From NCBI RefSeq assembly GCF_016598485.1, contig NZ_JAEMUW010000012.1:62001-126000 (forward strand): a stretch of 64,000 nt of DNA. Direction: 5' to 3'. A program made the position numbers and the translations under genes. A model generated the notes under the pieces. The model saw nothing but the letters and a program-made list of their open reading frames with translations. It ran no database searches and had not been told where the DNA came from. Positions 8,313 through 17,500 of the stretch are shown piece after piece (the first letter of the stretch is position 1; each line of letters starts with the position of its first letter). Origin of the DNA: Micromonospora coerulea. Its GTDB lineage: Bacteria; Actinomycetota; Actinomycetes; Mycobacteriales; Micromonosporaceae.

Positions 8313-10127
8313 ATGCGCCTCACGGACAGCGTGCGCTTGCACCACGACACCTGCAATGTCTACCTCCTCATCAGCGGGACGGACGCCGTCGCCATCGACT
8401 TCGGGTCCGGCACGGTCCTCGACCACTTGGCCGACTACGGTGTCGAGCGCATCACGGATGTGCTGATGACCCACCACCACCGTGACCAGGGGCAGGGCCT
8501 GGCGCGGGCCGCCAGCGCCGGTATCCGCATCTGGGTGCCGTCGACGGAGCAGGACCTGTTCGCCGACGTCAGCGCGCACTGGCAGATGCGCACACTCGAC
8601 AACAACTACGACCTTCGGCAGGACAGGTTCTCACTGCTGGACGACATACCGGTGCATGGCATCGTGCCGGAATACCGGACCACCCGGTTCGGCGGGATCA
8701 CCCTCACCGCACTGCCTACGCCGGGACATACCCTGGGCTCGATCAGCTACCTCGCAGAGCTGGACGGCAAGCGGATGGCGTTCACCGGTGACCTGCTGCA
8801 CGGTCCCGGAAAGGTCTGGTCGGTGTCGGCGCTGCAGTGGAGTTACAGCGGACTGGAAGGCGCCGCCGCGTCCGTGCTGTCGCTCGACCTGCTCGCCGAC
8901 CGCGAGCCCGACCTGGTGCTGCCGTCGCACGGTCGACCCATCGCCGAGCCCGCACCGGCGATCGCCGAGACCAGGCACCACCTTCAGGCCCTCGTGGACT
9001 TCCGGCGCGATCTGCCCTGGGACCTGACCTCCTGGCTGCGTCAACCGTACGAGGAGATCAGCCCTCACCTGCTGCGCAACCGCACGTCCTTCGCGACGAG
9101 CTACGCTCTGCTTTCCGACTCCGGCGTGGCGCTGCTCATCGACTACGGCTTTGACATGGTCACCGGCCTGCCCTCCGGCAGCGACCGGTCGTCGCGCCGG
9201 CCATGGCTCGCGTCCCTGGACGCGCTGAAGGGCAAGTACGGAATCGACCGCGTCGAGGTGGCCCTGCCCACCCATTACCACGACGACCATGTAGCCGGTT
9301 TCGACCTGTTGCACCAGGTGGAGGGCACCCAGATCTGGGCGGCGGACCTGATTGCCCCGATCCTGCGCGACCCGCTCCGGTACGACTTGCCGTGCCTGTG
9401 GTACGACCCGCTGCCCGTGCATCGGGTGATACCCACCGGCCTCCCCGTGCGGTGGCACGAGTACGAGCTGACCATGTATCCGCTGCCGGGCCACACGCTG
9501 TACGCGGTGGCCATTGCGTTCGAGGCCGACGGCAACCGGGTGGTGGCCACCGGGGACCAGCAGGACGGCGGCTCGGTCACCGGGCAGCGCACGGAGACGC
9601 CCAACTTCCAGTACCGCAACCGGTTCCGCATCGACGACTTCATCGACTCGGCGCTGCTGTACCGGCGGCTGTCCCCCGATCTCATGATCAGCGGTCACTG
9701 GCAGCCCCGCCTGGTCGACGACGCCTACCTGGACATGCTGCTCGCCAAGGGCGAGGAACTGGCCCGCCTGCACCGGGCGCTCCTGCCGCTGGACGAGGTG
9801 GACTTCGGTGCAGAGGGGTTCGGCGCCCGGATCCTGCCGTACCGCTCGGTCGTGACCGGCGGTGAGAAACTGCAACTGGAGGTGGAGGTTCGCAATCCGT
9901 TCCGGCGGCCCAGCGACTTGCGGGTCGACCTGGTGGCGCCGCACGGGTGGCAGGTGTCGCCCGGGCACCGCCAGGTCGAGGCCGAGGCGCTCGGCGAGGA
10001 GTGCGTGCGGTTCACCGTGCTGCCCCCGCCCGGCGTGCCGCAGCGGCGGGCGCGCGTGGCGGCCAACCTGACCGCCGGCGGCCGCGACTTCGGGCAGCAG
10101 GCCGAGGCGCTGGTGGACGTGCGATGA
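8313..10127 (+). CDS. Tandem metallo-beta-lactamase-fold hydrolase with C-terminal beta domain
   Basis: Two MBL domains sit in one 604-residue chain. The first (about 1-225) has THHHRDQ where the metal site is normally HxHxDH, followed by PTPGHTLGS, FTGDLLHG and LPSHGRP. The second (about 255-475) has an intact THYHDDH, YPLPGHTLY, ATGDQQDGG and SGHWQPR. Residues ~510-604 look like a NEW3/Ig-type beta-sandwich. There is no signal peptide, so it is cytoplasmic. As the first gene of a glycan cluster, its substrate may be a lactone, ester or sugar derivative; this is inference. ATG 8313 begins the conserved MRLTDSVRLHHDTCNVYL; upstream GTGs are possible. It overlaps the next gene by ATGA. Confidence 0.75.
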   Translation: MRLTDSVRLHHDTCNVYLLISGTDAVAIDFGSGTVLDHLADYGVERITDVLMTHHHRDQGQGLARAASAGIRIWVPSTEQDLFADVSAHWQMRTLDNNYDLRQDRFSLLDDIPVHGIVPEYRTTRFGGITLTALPTPGHTLGSISYLAELDGKRMAFTGDLLHGPGKVWSVSALQWSYSGLEGAAASVLSLDLLADREPDLVLPSHGRPIAEPAPAIAETRHHLQALVDFRRDLPWDLTSWLRQPYEEISPHLLRNRTSFATSYALLSDSGVALLIDYGFDMVTGLPSGSDRSSRRPWLASLDALKGKYGIDRVEVALPTHYHDDHVAGFDLLHQVEGTQIWAADLIAPILRDPLRYDLPCLWYDPLPVHRVIPTGLPVRWHEYELTMYPLPGHTLYAVAIAFEADGNRVVATGDQQDGGSVTGQRTETPNFQYRNRFRIDDFIDSALLYRRLSPDLMISGHWQPRLVDDAYLDMLLAKGEELARLHRALLPLDEVDFGAEGFGARILPYRSVVTGGEKLQLEVEVRNPFRRPSDLRVDLVAPHGWQVSPGHRQVEAEALGEECVRFTVLPPPGVPQRRARVAANLTAGGRDFGQQAEALVDVR

Positions 10128-11944
10128 CACCCCAGATCGAGGTCGACGAGACGAGCGGACACCTGGAGATCCGCACGGCGCAGTACACGGCCCGGATCGA
10201 TCGGCGACGGCTGCTGGCGGACGTGACCGGAGCGGACGGCGGTTCGTGGGGGCGGCTACGACTGCTCGCCTCCGTGCACGCGCTCGACGGACCCGATGAG
10301 ACGGTGCAGGTGGAGCGGATCGAGCACGAGTTCCACGACGGCGTCGTCCGGGTCACCGTCGCCTGCACCAGTTCGCGCTGGTCCGGTCGTACCCAGGTGA
10401 CGGAGTTCCGCCCGGGTGCGATCACCTTCCGCGCGACCGTCCGCGGCCACGGCCGCGTCACGACCGTGCACCTGCTCGGCGGGGCACGCCTGCCGCAGGG
10501 CATGCTGCCCAGCGGCGCGGGGCACCGGACGGTCTTCTCGCCGAACCCCGACCATCCGTGGCGGATCGCCCGACCGGCGGTCGAACCAGCGGTGATCAGC
10601 GTCAATGGTGAGGGCGGCGAACCCGGGGTGGGCCGTTGGTTGTTCACCCCCGCGCCGACCTGCTTCGGATTGTCGCGCCAGCCCGCGGACGACGATCGAC
10701 AGCTGCCGGCCGGGCCGTGGCTGATGGTCGGGCTGGCGACCGAACGGCGTCCCTTCGTGGAGTTCGGATACGACCCCACGCCGGGCGGGTTCAGCCTGCG
10801 CTGTGAATACCAGGGACACACCCTGGTCGAGGGCGCCTTCACCACGCCGACCGTGCTGCTGCTGTTCGGCGCCCGCGATCCGTACGAAGGGTTGGGTCGC
10901 TACCGGGACGAGCTGGTCGCGCGCGGCCTGACCCCGCCGGCCACCACACGGTCACTCGCCGACCACTGGCGCCAACCGATCTTCTGCGGTTGGGGGGCAC
11001 AGTGTGCACTGGCGACCGACGGCGATTCCTCCGCGCCCGACCTGTCCCGGCAGGCGCTGTACGACGAACTCCTCACGACGCTGGCGGCCAACGGCGTCGT
11101 ACCGGGCACGGTCGTCGTGGACGACAAGTGGCAGGCGGAGTACGCCAGCTGCCGGCCCGACACCGGAAAGTGGCCGGATCTAGCGGGGTTCATCGCGGCC
11201 CGCCACGCCGAGGGGCAGCGGGTGCTGCTCTGGTGGAAGGCGTGGGATCCGGAGGGCGCGCCCGACGAGGCGTGCGTCCGCGATCCCGACGGCAGGCCCG
11301 TCGCGATCGATCCCGAGAGCCCGCTGGGCCGGTCGGTCATCGAGGACGCCGTGGCCCACATGCTGGGCCCGGACGGGCTCAACGCGGACGGACTCAAAAT
11401 CGACTTCACGGGCCGTACGCCGTCCGGCACGGCGCTTCGTCACGCCGGCCCCTCGTGGGGTTTCGACCTGTTGCACGAGTTGCTGGCGGTCGCCTACCGG
11501 GCTGCGAAGCGGGTGAAGCCGGACTCCCTGATCGTCACGCACACACCCGATCCCGGGTTTCTCGACGTGACGGACATGATCCGGCTCAACGACGTACTGC
11601 ACCTCGACCACCCGGAGGGGCGGACACCACCGCCCGGGGTAAACGGCTCCGCTGTGGTGGAGCAGATGACCTACCGGGGGCGGGTGGTACAGGCGGCCTG
11701 TCCGGAGATGCCGGTGGACACCGACGGCTGGTGCCTGCCTGGCCAGGAGGACCTCGTCGCGTATGCCGCGGCCGCGCCGACGTTGGGCGTGCCGGCGCTG
11801 TACTACGCCGATCAGATGGATCTCGAGCGTGGCCCCGTCGTCGAGGCGACGTGGGCGGCGATCGCGGCCGCGTGGGCGGCCTACCGTAGACTGCACGGGC
11901 TGGTGTTCCCGCATAGACTCCAGTCTTATGGTGGGGAAACGTGA
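10124..11944 (+). CDS. GH36/GH31-like (beta/alpha)8 glycoside hydrolase
   Basis: The ~300-residue N-terminal beta-rich half resembles the supersandwich domain of clan GH-D enzymes. The barrel follows with VVVDDKWQAEYASC near 325-338, GQRVLLWWKAW and NADGLKIDFTG. In GH36/GH31 the Asp of K(W/I)D is the catalytic nucleophile, and DGLKIDF fits this at about residue 425. The general acid cannot be placed with confidence. Its sequence is far from canonical alpha-galactosidases, so specificity is unknown. It is 606 residues without a signal peptide. Its start overlaps the MBL gene by ATGA and its end overlaps the LacI gene by 17 bases, implying one transcript. Confidence 0.7.
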   Translation: MTPQIEVDETSGHLEIRTAQYTARIDRRRLLADVTGADGGSWGRLRLLASVHALDGPDETVQVERIEHEFHDGVVRVTVACTSSRWSGRTQVTEFRPGAITFRATVRGHGRVTTVHLLGGARLPQGMLPSGAGHRTVFSPNPDHPWRIARPAVEPAVISVNGEGGEPGVGRWLFTPAPTCFGLSRQPADDDRQLPAGPWLMVGLATERRPFVEFGYDPTPGGFSLRCEYQGHTLVEGAFTTPTVLLLFGARDPYEGLGRYRDELVARGLTPPATTRSLADHWRQPIFCGWGAQCALATDGDSSAPDLSRQALYDELLTTLAANGVVPGTVVVDDKWQAEYASCRPDTGKWPDLAGFIAARHAEGQRVLLWWKAWDPEGAPDEACVRDPDGRPVAIDPESPLGRSVIEDAVAHMLGPDGLNADGLKIDFTGRTPSGTALRHAGPSWGFDLLHELLAVAYRAAKRVKPDSLIVTHTPDPGFLDVTDMIRLNDVLHLDHPEGRTPPPGVNGSAVVEQMTYRGRVVQAACPEMPVDTDGWCLPGQEDLVAYAAAAPTLGVPALYYADQMDLERGPVVEATWAAIAAAWAAYRRLHGLVFPHRLQSYGGET

Positions 11945-13046
11945 GGGTGGCGGCGAGGGGCGCGCGGAAACTCGCGCCTCGCTCCGGCGCCGCCCCACGA
12001 TCCAGGACCTGGCCCGCGCCGCCGGCATCTCGCCCTCCACCGCGTCACGGGCCCTCAGCGGCAACGGTTACGTGTCTGCGGAGGTGCGTGCCCGGGTGCT
12101 CGCGGCCGCCGAGGAGATCCGCTACGTCCCCGACAGCATCGCCCGGTCGTTGCGCAGCCGCACCAGCCGCGCGGTGGGCGTGCTGATCTCCGACATCCGT
12201 AACCCGTTCTACGCCAACCTGGCGGCCGGGATCGAGGAGCGACTGCGCTCGGCGGGCTACCACGTGATCGTGGTCAACAACGACGGCGAGGCCGACGCCG
12301 AGGTCGAGGGGGCCCGGACGTTCCTGGCGGTCCGGGTGTCGGCGGCGATCGTCACGCCGGTCTCCGACCGCGCGGTGCGGATGCTGATGAGCGACGGTGT
12401 TCCGGTGGTCCAGGCCGACCGTCTGGTGGACGGACTGAGCTCGGATGCCGTGCTGGTCGACAACGTCCAGGGGGCGCAGGAGATCACGAGTCACCTGGTC
12501 GACCTCGGTCACCGGACCATCGCGCTGCTCATCGACGAAACGGACTGGACCTCCGGCGCCGGTCGCCTCGCCGGATACCGCGCAGCGCTGCGCGCCGCGG
12601 GCATCCCGATGGATCCTGCCCTCGTGGTGCCGACGAGGTTCCAGCCCGACGCGGCACGCGAGGCCGTCGACGCCCTGCTGGACCGGCGTCCCGACGTCAC
12701 CGCCCTGTTCGCCGCGAACAACCTGCTGGCGGAGGGCGCGTTCCAGGCGCTGCGGCTGCGCGGGCTGCGGGTGCCGGAAGATCTGTCGCTGGTGGCCTTC
12801 GACGACCTCCCGTGGATGTCGATGGTGTCGCCCGGGATCACCACCGTCGACCAGCACACCGACGAACTCGGGCGGACGTGTGCGCAGTTGGTCGTGGACC
12901 GGATCGCCGGTTCCGAGTCCGGCGAGGCGACCGTCCGGTACATCGAGCCGTCCATTGTCATCCGCAGCTCCACGGCGACGCCGCGTGAGCCATCCGTGCC
13001 CGTCGCTCGCGCGGCATCCACACAGGCCGGTTCCGTCACCATCTGA
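11928..13046 (+). CDS. LacI-family transcriptional repressor
   Basis: A LacI helix-turn-helix lies after a 23-residue basic extension: TIQDLARAAGISPSTASRAL, then NPFYANLAAGIEERL and the periplasmic-binding-like effector domain through VAFDDLPWM. It has 372 residues, 20-30 longer than usual because of both tails. It probably senses a sugar or oligosaccharide derived from the cluster substrate. It is embedded in the operon and lies just upstream of the ABC importer promoter. A LacI-type imperfect palindrome at 13148-13165 is the best candidate operator. The ATG at 11928 lies inside the preceding gene. Confidence 0.9.
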   Translation: MVGKREGGGEGRAETRASLRRRPTIQDLARAAGISPSTASRALSGNGYVSAEVRARVLAAAEEIRYVPDSIARSLRSRTSRAVGVLISDIRNPFYANLAAGIEERLRSAGYHVIVVNNDGEADAEVEGARTFLAVRVSAAIVTPVSDRAVRMLMSDGVPVVQADRLVDGLSSDAVLVDNVQGAQEITSHLVDLGHRTIALLIDETDWTSGAGRLAGYRAALRAAGIPMDPALVVPTRFQPDAAREAVDALLDRRPDVTALFAANNLLAEGAFQALRLRGLRVPEDLSLVAFDDLPWMSMVSPGITTVDQHTDELGRTCAQLVVDRIAGSESGEATVRYIEPSIVIRSSTATPREPSVPVARAASTQAGSVTI

Positions 13047-13064
13047 TCCCTGATCCCTGATCCC
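13044..13064 (+). repeat. Three tandem tgatccc heptamers overlapping the lacI-type stop codon
   Basis: The heptamer tgatccc occurs three times in direct contact, and the first copy supplies the TGA stop. It is a short replication-slippage-type repeat with no obvious function. Confidence 0.6.
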
Positions 13065-13109
13065 GGGAGCGGAGCCGTTGCAGGCTGGTAACACGACGGC
13101 AAACAACTC

Positions 13110-13138
13110 TTGACAGTCCTATGGGTCGGAAATATGGT
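13110..13138 (+). promoter_or_regulatory. Promoter of the ABC importer / glycosidase run
   Basis: TTGACA at 13110-13115 is separated by 17 bases from TATGGT at 13133-13138, which fits the actinobacterial TANNNT -10 pattern. This would start transcription near 13145, about 130 bases before the binding-protein gene. Confidence 0.65.
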
Positions 13139-13147
13139 CCAGGTCAC

Positions 13148-13165
13148 TGTGGTAACGATGCCACA
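13148..13165 (+). promoter_or_regulatory. Candidate LacI operator
   Basis: tgtggtaacgatgccaca is an imperfect 18-bp palindrome with a central CG and perfect TGTGG/CCACA arms, the usual architecture of LacI-family sites. It sits just downstream of the predicted transcription start, where bound repressor would block the polymerase. The adjacent LacI gene at 11928-13046 is the likely partner. Confidence 0.55.
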
Positions 13166-13274
13166 TTCGATGTCCTGGTTCTTGGTCCCGGGTGGCGCAG
13201 CGCCGAAGCGGCAGATCAGGGCTGCGGTTCTCGCCCCAGGGGTCCCGGACATCCGCCGTCTGTGAGGAGTGACG

Positions 13275-14624
13275 ATGACGATCACCCGACGGGGTCTTCT
13301 GGCCGGTTCGATGGGGGCGCTCGCGCTGGGAGTGAGTGCCTGCGGCGGGGTCAACAAGAGCAGCAACAACGACGCGACCAAGGGCGGCGACAGCGGGTCC
13401 TTGTCGACAATGGGCTTCGGCAAGCCGGACGACGTCGGCCAGGCCCGCATCGACGCGTTCAAGAGCGCCTATCCGAAGGTTCAACTCAACATCAACGAGG
13501 GCGACTTCGACCCGCAGCAGTTCCTCTCCGCGGTCGCCACCGGCAACGTCCCGGACCTGGTGTACCTCAACCGTGAGTTGGTCGGCAGCTACGCCTCTCA
13601 GGGTGCCATCCAGCCACTGGACGACAAGATGGCCAGCGCCGGGATCAAGAACAGTGGCTACCGTGAGGCCGCGATCAAGGAGGTCACGGTCGACGGGAAG
13701 GTCTACGGCATTCCCGAGTTCTACAACACCCGTAACATCCTGGTGAACGGCAAGGCGCTACAGGAGGTCGGGCTCACGCTGCCGGACCTGAGCACCAGCG
13801 ACTGGGACAAGCTGCACGCCAGCACCGTGAAGCTGTACAAGGCCAACGGCGGTCGGATCGCCCGGATCGGGTTCGACCCGAAGCTGCCGGAGTTCCTGCC
13901 GTTGTGGGCGAAAGCCAACGGCGCCGATCTGGTGAACCCCGACGGCTCGCCGAACCTCGAGGACCCGAAGGTCATCGAGGCCCTGGCGTACGCGCTGAGC
14001 CTGATCAACGAGCAGGGTGGCTGGTCGAAGTTCAAGGCCTTCCGCGACACGTGGGACCTCTTCGGGTCGGGCAACCAGTTCGTGAAGAACCAGGCGGGCG
14101 CATTCCCCTGGGAGGGCTGGCTGGTCAACGTCCTGGTCCAGGCCTCGCCGAAGGTCGATCTGCAGTCGCTGCCGTTCACCGACCGGCAGGGCAACCCGGT
14201 CAGCTTCCAGAGCGGCAGCGCCTGGTGCCTGCCGAAGGGCTCCAAGAACCCGGCTGCGGCGGTCAACTGGATGAAGACCATGACCAGCACGGAGACCTGG
14301 CTGAAGGCCGGTGAGGCACGCCAGGCGACGGTGGAGAAGAACAAGTCCAAGTTCACCGGCCTCTGGACCGCCAACCCGGAGGCCGACCAGCAGATCAAGG
14401 CGAAGTACGTCAAGCCCGGCCAGACCGGGTTCGACAAGGCGATCGAGAACTACTACGCGTCCACCGAGTACGCGTTCGCCGTCGTTGGTTCCAAGGCCGG
14501 CAGTGAGATCAAGACGGCCTGGCAGGACGCGGTCAACCGGGCCCTCTCCGGCCAGCAGAAGCCCGACGTGGCGATGAAGCAGGCGCAGGCGGAGGCGAGC
14601 AAGGCTTTCAGCGCGGCGAAGTGA
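13275..14624 (+). CDS. ABC sugar importer: extracellular solute-binding lipoprotein
   Basis: This is a family 1 extracellular solute-binding protein of 449 residues. The N-terminus has TRRGLLAG (Tat-like double arginine), a hydrophobic stretch and a lipobox GVSAC with the lipidated Cys at 23, so it is a membrane-anchored sugar receptor. The body shows the cluster-1 pattern AVATGNVPDLVYL, GKVYGIPEFYNTRNILVN and the C-terminal lobe. ATG 13275 is preferred over GTG 13269 because gagga (13264-13268) is then correctly spaced. It is the first gene after the promoter and operator and is followed by two permeases with no ATPase gene; the ATPase is presumably a shared MsiK-type protein encoded elsewhere. 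Confidence 0.92.
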   Translation: MTITRRGLLAGSMGALALGVSACGGVNKSSNNDATKGGDSGSLSTMGFGKPDDVGQARIDAFKSAYPKVQLNINEGDFDPQQFLSAVATGNVPDLVYLNRELVGSYASQGAIQPLDDKMASAGIKNSGYREAAIKEVTVDGKVYGIPEFYNTRNILVNGKALQEVGLTLPDLSTSDWDKLHASTVKLYKANGGRIARIGFDPKLPEFLPLWAKANGADLVNPDGSPNLEDPKVIEALAYALSLINEQGGWSKFKAFRDTWDLFGSGNQFVKNQAGAFPWEGWLVNVLVQASPKVDLQSLPFTDRQGNPVSFQSGSAWCLPKGSKNPAAAVNWMKTMTSTETWLKAGEARQATVEKNKSKFTGLWTANPEADQQIKAKYVKPGQTGFDKAIENYYASTEYAFAVVGSKAGSEIKTAWQDAVNRALSGQQKPDVAMKQAQAEASKAFSAAK

Positions 14625-15583
14625 TGGCCGCGCCGACATCGGTCGCCGCCACCCGCAGAATGACTGCGGGTGGCGCGCGCCGCACCAGAAACTGGCGGGA
14701 GATCCGTGCCGCCTACGGTTTCATCTCGCTGTGGATCATCGGGTTCCTCGTGTTCACGCTCGGCCCGATGATCGCCAGTTTCGTGCTGTCGTTCACCGAC
14801 TACAACGCGATCGACTCCCCGCAGAACGTGGGGCTGGAGAACTACCGCCAACTGGCGGAGGATCAGAAGGTCGCCAAGGCGCTCGGCAACACCCTGGTGT
14901 ACGCAGCCATGTACGTGCCGGCGTCAATGGCCGTGGCGCTCGCCCTCGCGATGGTGCTCAACCGGGTGGGGCGCGCGTCAGGCTTCTTCCGGACAATCTT
15001 CTACCTGCCCAAGATGACGCCGACGGTCGCGGTGGGCGCGCTGTTCCTGCTGCTGCTCAACGGTCAGGAAGGCCTGCTCAACCGCACGCTACGCCTCTTT
15101 GGCATCGACGGCCCCAACTGGACGACGGACACCCACTGGGTGAAGCCGGGACTGGTCATCACCACGCTGTGGAGCGTCGGCGGGACGGTGGTCATCTACC
15201 TCGCGGCGCTGCGCCAGGTGCCGAAGGACCTCTACGAGGCCGCCGAGCTGGACGGTGCCGGCAGTTGGACGAAGTTCCGCAAGGTGACGATCCCGATGAT
15301 CAGCGGTGCGCTCTTCTTCACCCTGATCGTGCAGACGATCGCCGCGCTGCAGATGTTCAACGAGGCCTACACCATGTTCTTCGGCGGGCAGCAGAACAGC
15401 ACCTATTCCAACGAGGCCGCGCTGTTCTATGTGATCTATCTGTTCCAGCAGGCCTTCCGGTTCCTGCACATGGGATACGCCTCCGCGCTCGCCTGGCTGC
15501 TGTTCGTGATCATCATGATCATCACCGCCGTGCAGGTGCGCGTCTCGCGCCGGTTCGTCTACTACGAAGGCGAAAGGGATTGA
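14624..15583 (+). CDS. ABC sugar importer permease (MalF type)
   Basis: This 319-residue binding-protein-dependent permease has six predicted membrane segments. Its cytoplasmic EAA loop, YEAAELDGAGSWTKFRKVTIP, is near residues 205-225 and docks to the ATPase. A basic N-terminal tail precedes the first helix (YGFISLWIIGFLVF). The ATG at 14624 overlaps the TGA of the binding-protein gene (TGATG), so translation is coupled. It pairs with the next gene to form the channel. Confidence 0.92.
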   Translation: MAAPTSVAATRRMTAGGARRTRNWREIRAAYGFISLWIIGFLVFTLGPMIASFVLSFTDYNAIDSPQNVGLENYRQLAEDQKVAKALGNTLVYAAMYVPASMAVALALAMVLNRVGRASGFFRTIFYLPKMTPTVAVGALFLLLLNGQEGLLNRTLRLFGIDGPNWTTDTHWVKPGLVITTLWSVGGTVVIYLAALRQVPKDLYEAAELDGAGSWTKFRKVTIPMISGALFFTLIVQTIAALQMFNEAYTMFFGGQQNSTYSNEAALFYVIYLFQQAFRFLHMGYASALAWLLFVIIMIITAVQVRVSRRFVYYEGERD

Positions 15584-15585
15584 CG

Positions 15586-16521
15586 ATGACCGCTTCGCCT
15601 CCGCACCTGACCGCTGCGGCTCCGGCTGCCCTTGACCCGTTGGGCAACGATCGCGTCGCCGGCGCCCGTTCCCAGGCCGGCGGCCGCGATCAGGGGCCGT
15701 TCTGGAAGCGTGCCCCCTATCTGATCGTGCTCGCCCTCGCCAGCGTCGTGTTCACGTATCCCTTCGTCTGGCTGATCAGCGCTTCGCTCAAGCCGCGCAC
15801 CGAGGTGTTCGGCAGCGCCCTGATCCCCCGCAACGTGCAGCTGTCGAACTTCGCCGATGTCTGGGACTACGCGCCCGTGCTGGCGTGGATGAGCAACAGC
15901 GTGGTGGTGGGAATCGCCGCGGCCACGACCGTGACGATCAGCAGCGCCCTCGTGGCGTTCGGCTTCGCGTACTTCCGGTTTCCCGGGCGCAACGTGTTGT
16001 TCGGGCTGGTGCTCGCGACGATGATGCTGCCGCAGGCCGTCACCCTGATCCCGGTCTACCTGATCTGGAACAAACTCGGCCTCGTCGGGACCCAGGTGCC
16101 GCTCTGGGCGCAGAACATCTTCGGTTCGGCGTTCTACATCTTCCTGCTGCGCCAGTTCTTCCTGTCGCTGCCCCGCGAACTGTTCGAGGCCGCCCGGGTG
16201 GACGGCTGCGGCTTCCTCGGGTTGTTCCGGCGCATCGCCCTGCCGCTGTCCAGACCGGCCCTCGCGATCGTGTTCGTGTTCGAGATCCAGGCGAGCTGGG
16301 ACGACCTGCTCCGGCCACTGATCTACCTGCAGGACACCTCCCTGTTCACGATCCCCCGCGGACTCAAGTCGGTCATCGACACCTTCGGCCAGGGCGGCGA
16401 ACAGCACTGGGAGATCATCATGGCGGCCAGCCTGATCGCCACCCTTCCCATGATCATCATTTTCGCCGTCGCCCAGCGACACATCATCGAGGGCATCGCC
16501 ACCCAGGGTCGGAAGGGCTGA
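15586..16521 (+). CDS. ABC sugar importer permease (MalG type)
   Basis: The second channel subunit has 311 residues with a ~40-residue disordered N-terminus, then six membrane segments. The EAA motif FEAARVDGCGFLGLFRRIALP lies at about 203-223. MalG-type features include the VFTYPFVWLISASLK start and the FQ/AQRHIIEGI C-terminus. The ATG follows the previous stop by two bases, with gaaaggga as ribosome site. Confidence 0.92.
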   Translation: MTASPPHLTAAAPAALDPLGNDRVAGARSQAGGRDQGPFWKRAPYLIVLALASVVFTYPFVWLISASLKPRTEVFGSALIPRNVQLSNFADVWDYAPVLAWMSNSVVVGIAAATTVTISSALVAFGFAYFRFPGRNVLFGLVLATMMLPQAVTLIPVYLIWNKLGLVGTQVPLWAQNIFGSAFYIFLLRQFFLSLPRELFEAARVDGCGFLGLFRRIALPLSRPALAIVFVFEIQASWDDLLRPLIYLQDTSLFTIPRGLKSVIDTFGQGGEQHWEIIMAASLIATLPMIIIFAVAQRHIIEGIATQGRKG

Positions 16522-16528
16522 CGTCAGC

Positions 16529-17500
16529 GTGCCGTTCTGCGATCACGTACTCGCGCTCGACATCGGTGGCACCAAGCTCGCGGCAGGTGTCATGAATCGC
16601 ACCGGGAAGCTCCTCTCCTTCGTGCGGGTACCCACGAGGGTCGAGGAGGGGCCGGACATCGTCATCGAGCGACTGCTGAAACTCGGTCACGAAGCGTTGG
16701 CGGCGTCCGGCCACAGCCAGGGCGACATCGCGGCGATCGGCATCGGCTGCGGAGGCCCGCTCGACCCGGTGACCGGACGGGTGCAGGGCCCGCCCGGGCT
16801 GCCGTACTGGGACGACGTGCCCATCGTCGAGCTGGTGACCGACGCCTACGACCGGCCGGCCTTCCTGGAAAACGACGGCACGGCCGCCGTACTGGGCGAG
16901 TACCACTTCGGGCCCTGGCGTGGTGTGCGGCACATGCTCTACCTCACGGTGTCCACGGGCGTGGGCGGCGGCCTGATCCTCGACGGCCGGGTTCACCGGG
17001 GCGCGGCCGGCAACGGTGGCGAGTTCGGGCACGTGATCATCGACTGGAACGGGCGCGTCTGCGGATGCGGCCAGCGCGGCTGCATCGAGGCGTACGCCTC
17101 GGGCACCTCGATCGCACGCCGGGCCGTCGAGGCACTCGACGCCGGTCCGGCGTCGTCCATGCGCGATGTCGCCGTGGTGACCGCCGAGACCGTGTCGACG
17201 CACGCGGCGCAGGGTGACCGGCTGGCGCGGCAGATCTGGGACGAGACCACGGCCGCGCTGGCGCGCGCCATCGCGGTGATGATCAACGTGGTCGAACCGC
17301 AGCTCGTCGTCCTCGGCGGCGGTGTCACCCGCGCCGGCAACGCCCTGCTGCTGCCGGTGCGCCGCGCCGCGCTCGCGCAGGCCATGCGACCAGCCGGCGC
17401 CGCCGCCCGGCTGGAGCTGGCCTCGCACGGTGACACCGTCGGCGTCGTCGGCGCGGCGGCATCCGCACTTGTCCACCTCCAGCAGGGAGCACCCTCGTGA
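16529..17500 (+). CDS. ROK-family sugar kinase
   Basis: This 323-residue ROK protein has no N-terminal DNA-binding domain, so it is a kinase rather than a repressor. ALDIGGTKLAAGV is the ATP phosphate loop near residue 9. The ENDGTAA and GNGGEFGHVIID blocks carry the catalytic Asp/His environment, and CGCGQRGCIEAYAS is the zinc-binding ROK signature. ROK kinases phosphorylate glucose, mannose, ManNAc or GlcNAc at C6. Next to mannosidases, mannose or ManNAc are good guesses. The GTG start has gaagggc about 12 bases upstream, and its end overlaps the SIS gene (GTGA). Confidence 0.88.
   Translation: MPFCDHVLALDIGGTKLAAGVMNRTGKLLSFVRVPTRVEEGPDIVIERLLKLGHEALAASGHSQGDIAAIGIGCGGPLDPVTGRVQGPPGLPYWDDVPIVELVTDAYDRPAFLENDGTAAVLGEYHFGPWRGVRHMLYLTVSTGVGGGLILDGRVHRGAAGNGGEFGHVIIDWNGRVCGCGQRGCIEAYASGTSIARRAVEALDAGPASSMRDVAVVTAETVSTHAAQGDRLARQIWDETTAALARAIAVMINVVEPQLVVLGGGVTRAGNALLLPVRRAALAQAMRPAGAAARLELASHGDTVGVVGAAASALVHLQQGAPS

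Noticed and set aside
8631..10130. A 499-codon minus-strand open frame over the MBL gene
   Set aside because: Mirror of the real plus-strand gene; its composition is typical of antisense in high-GC DNA.
13044..13064. tgatccc x3 as an operator or CRISPR-like repeat
   Set aside because: Only three 7-base units in direct contact, no spacers and no dyad symmetry; best seen as slippage.
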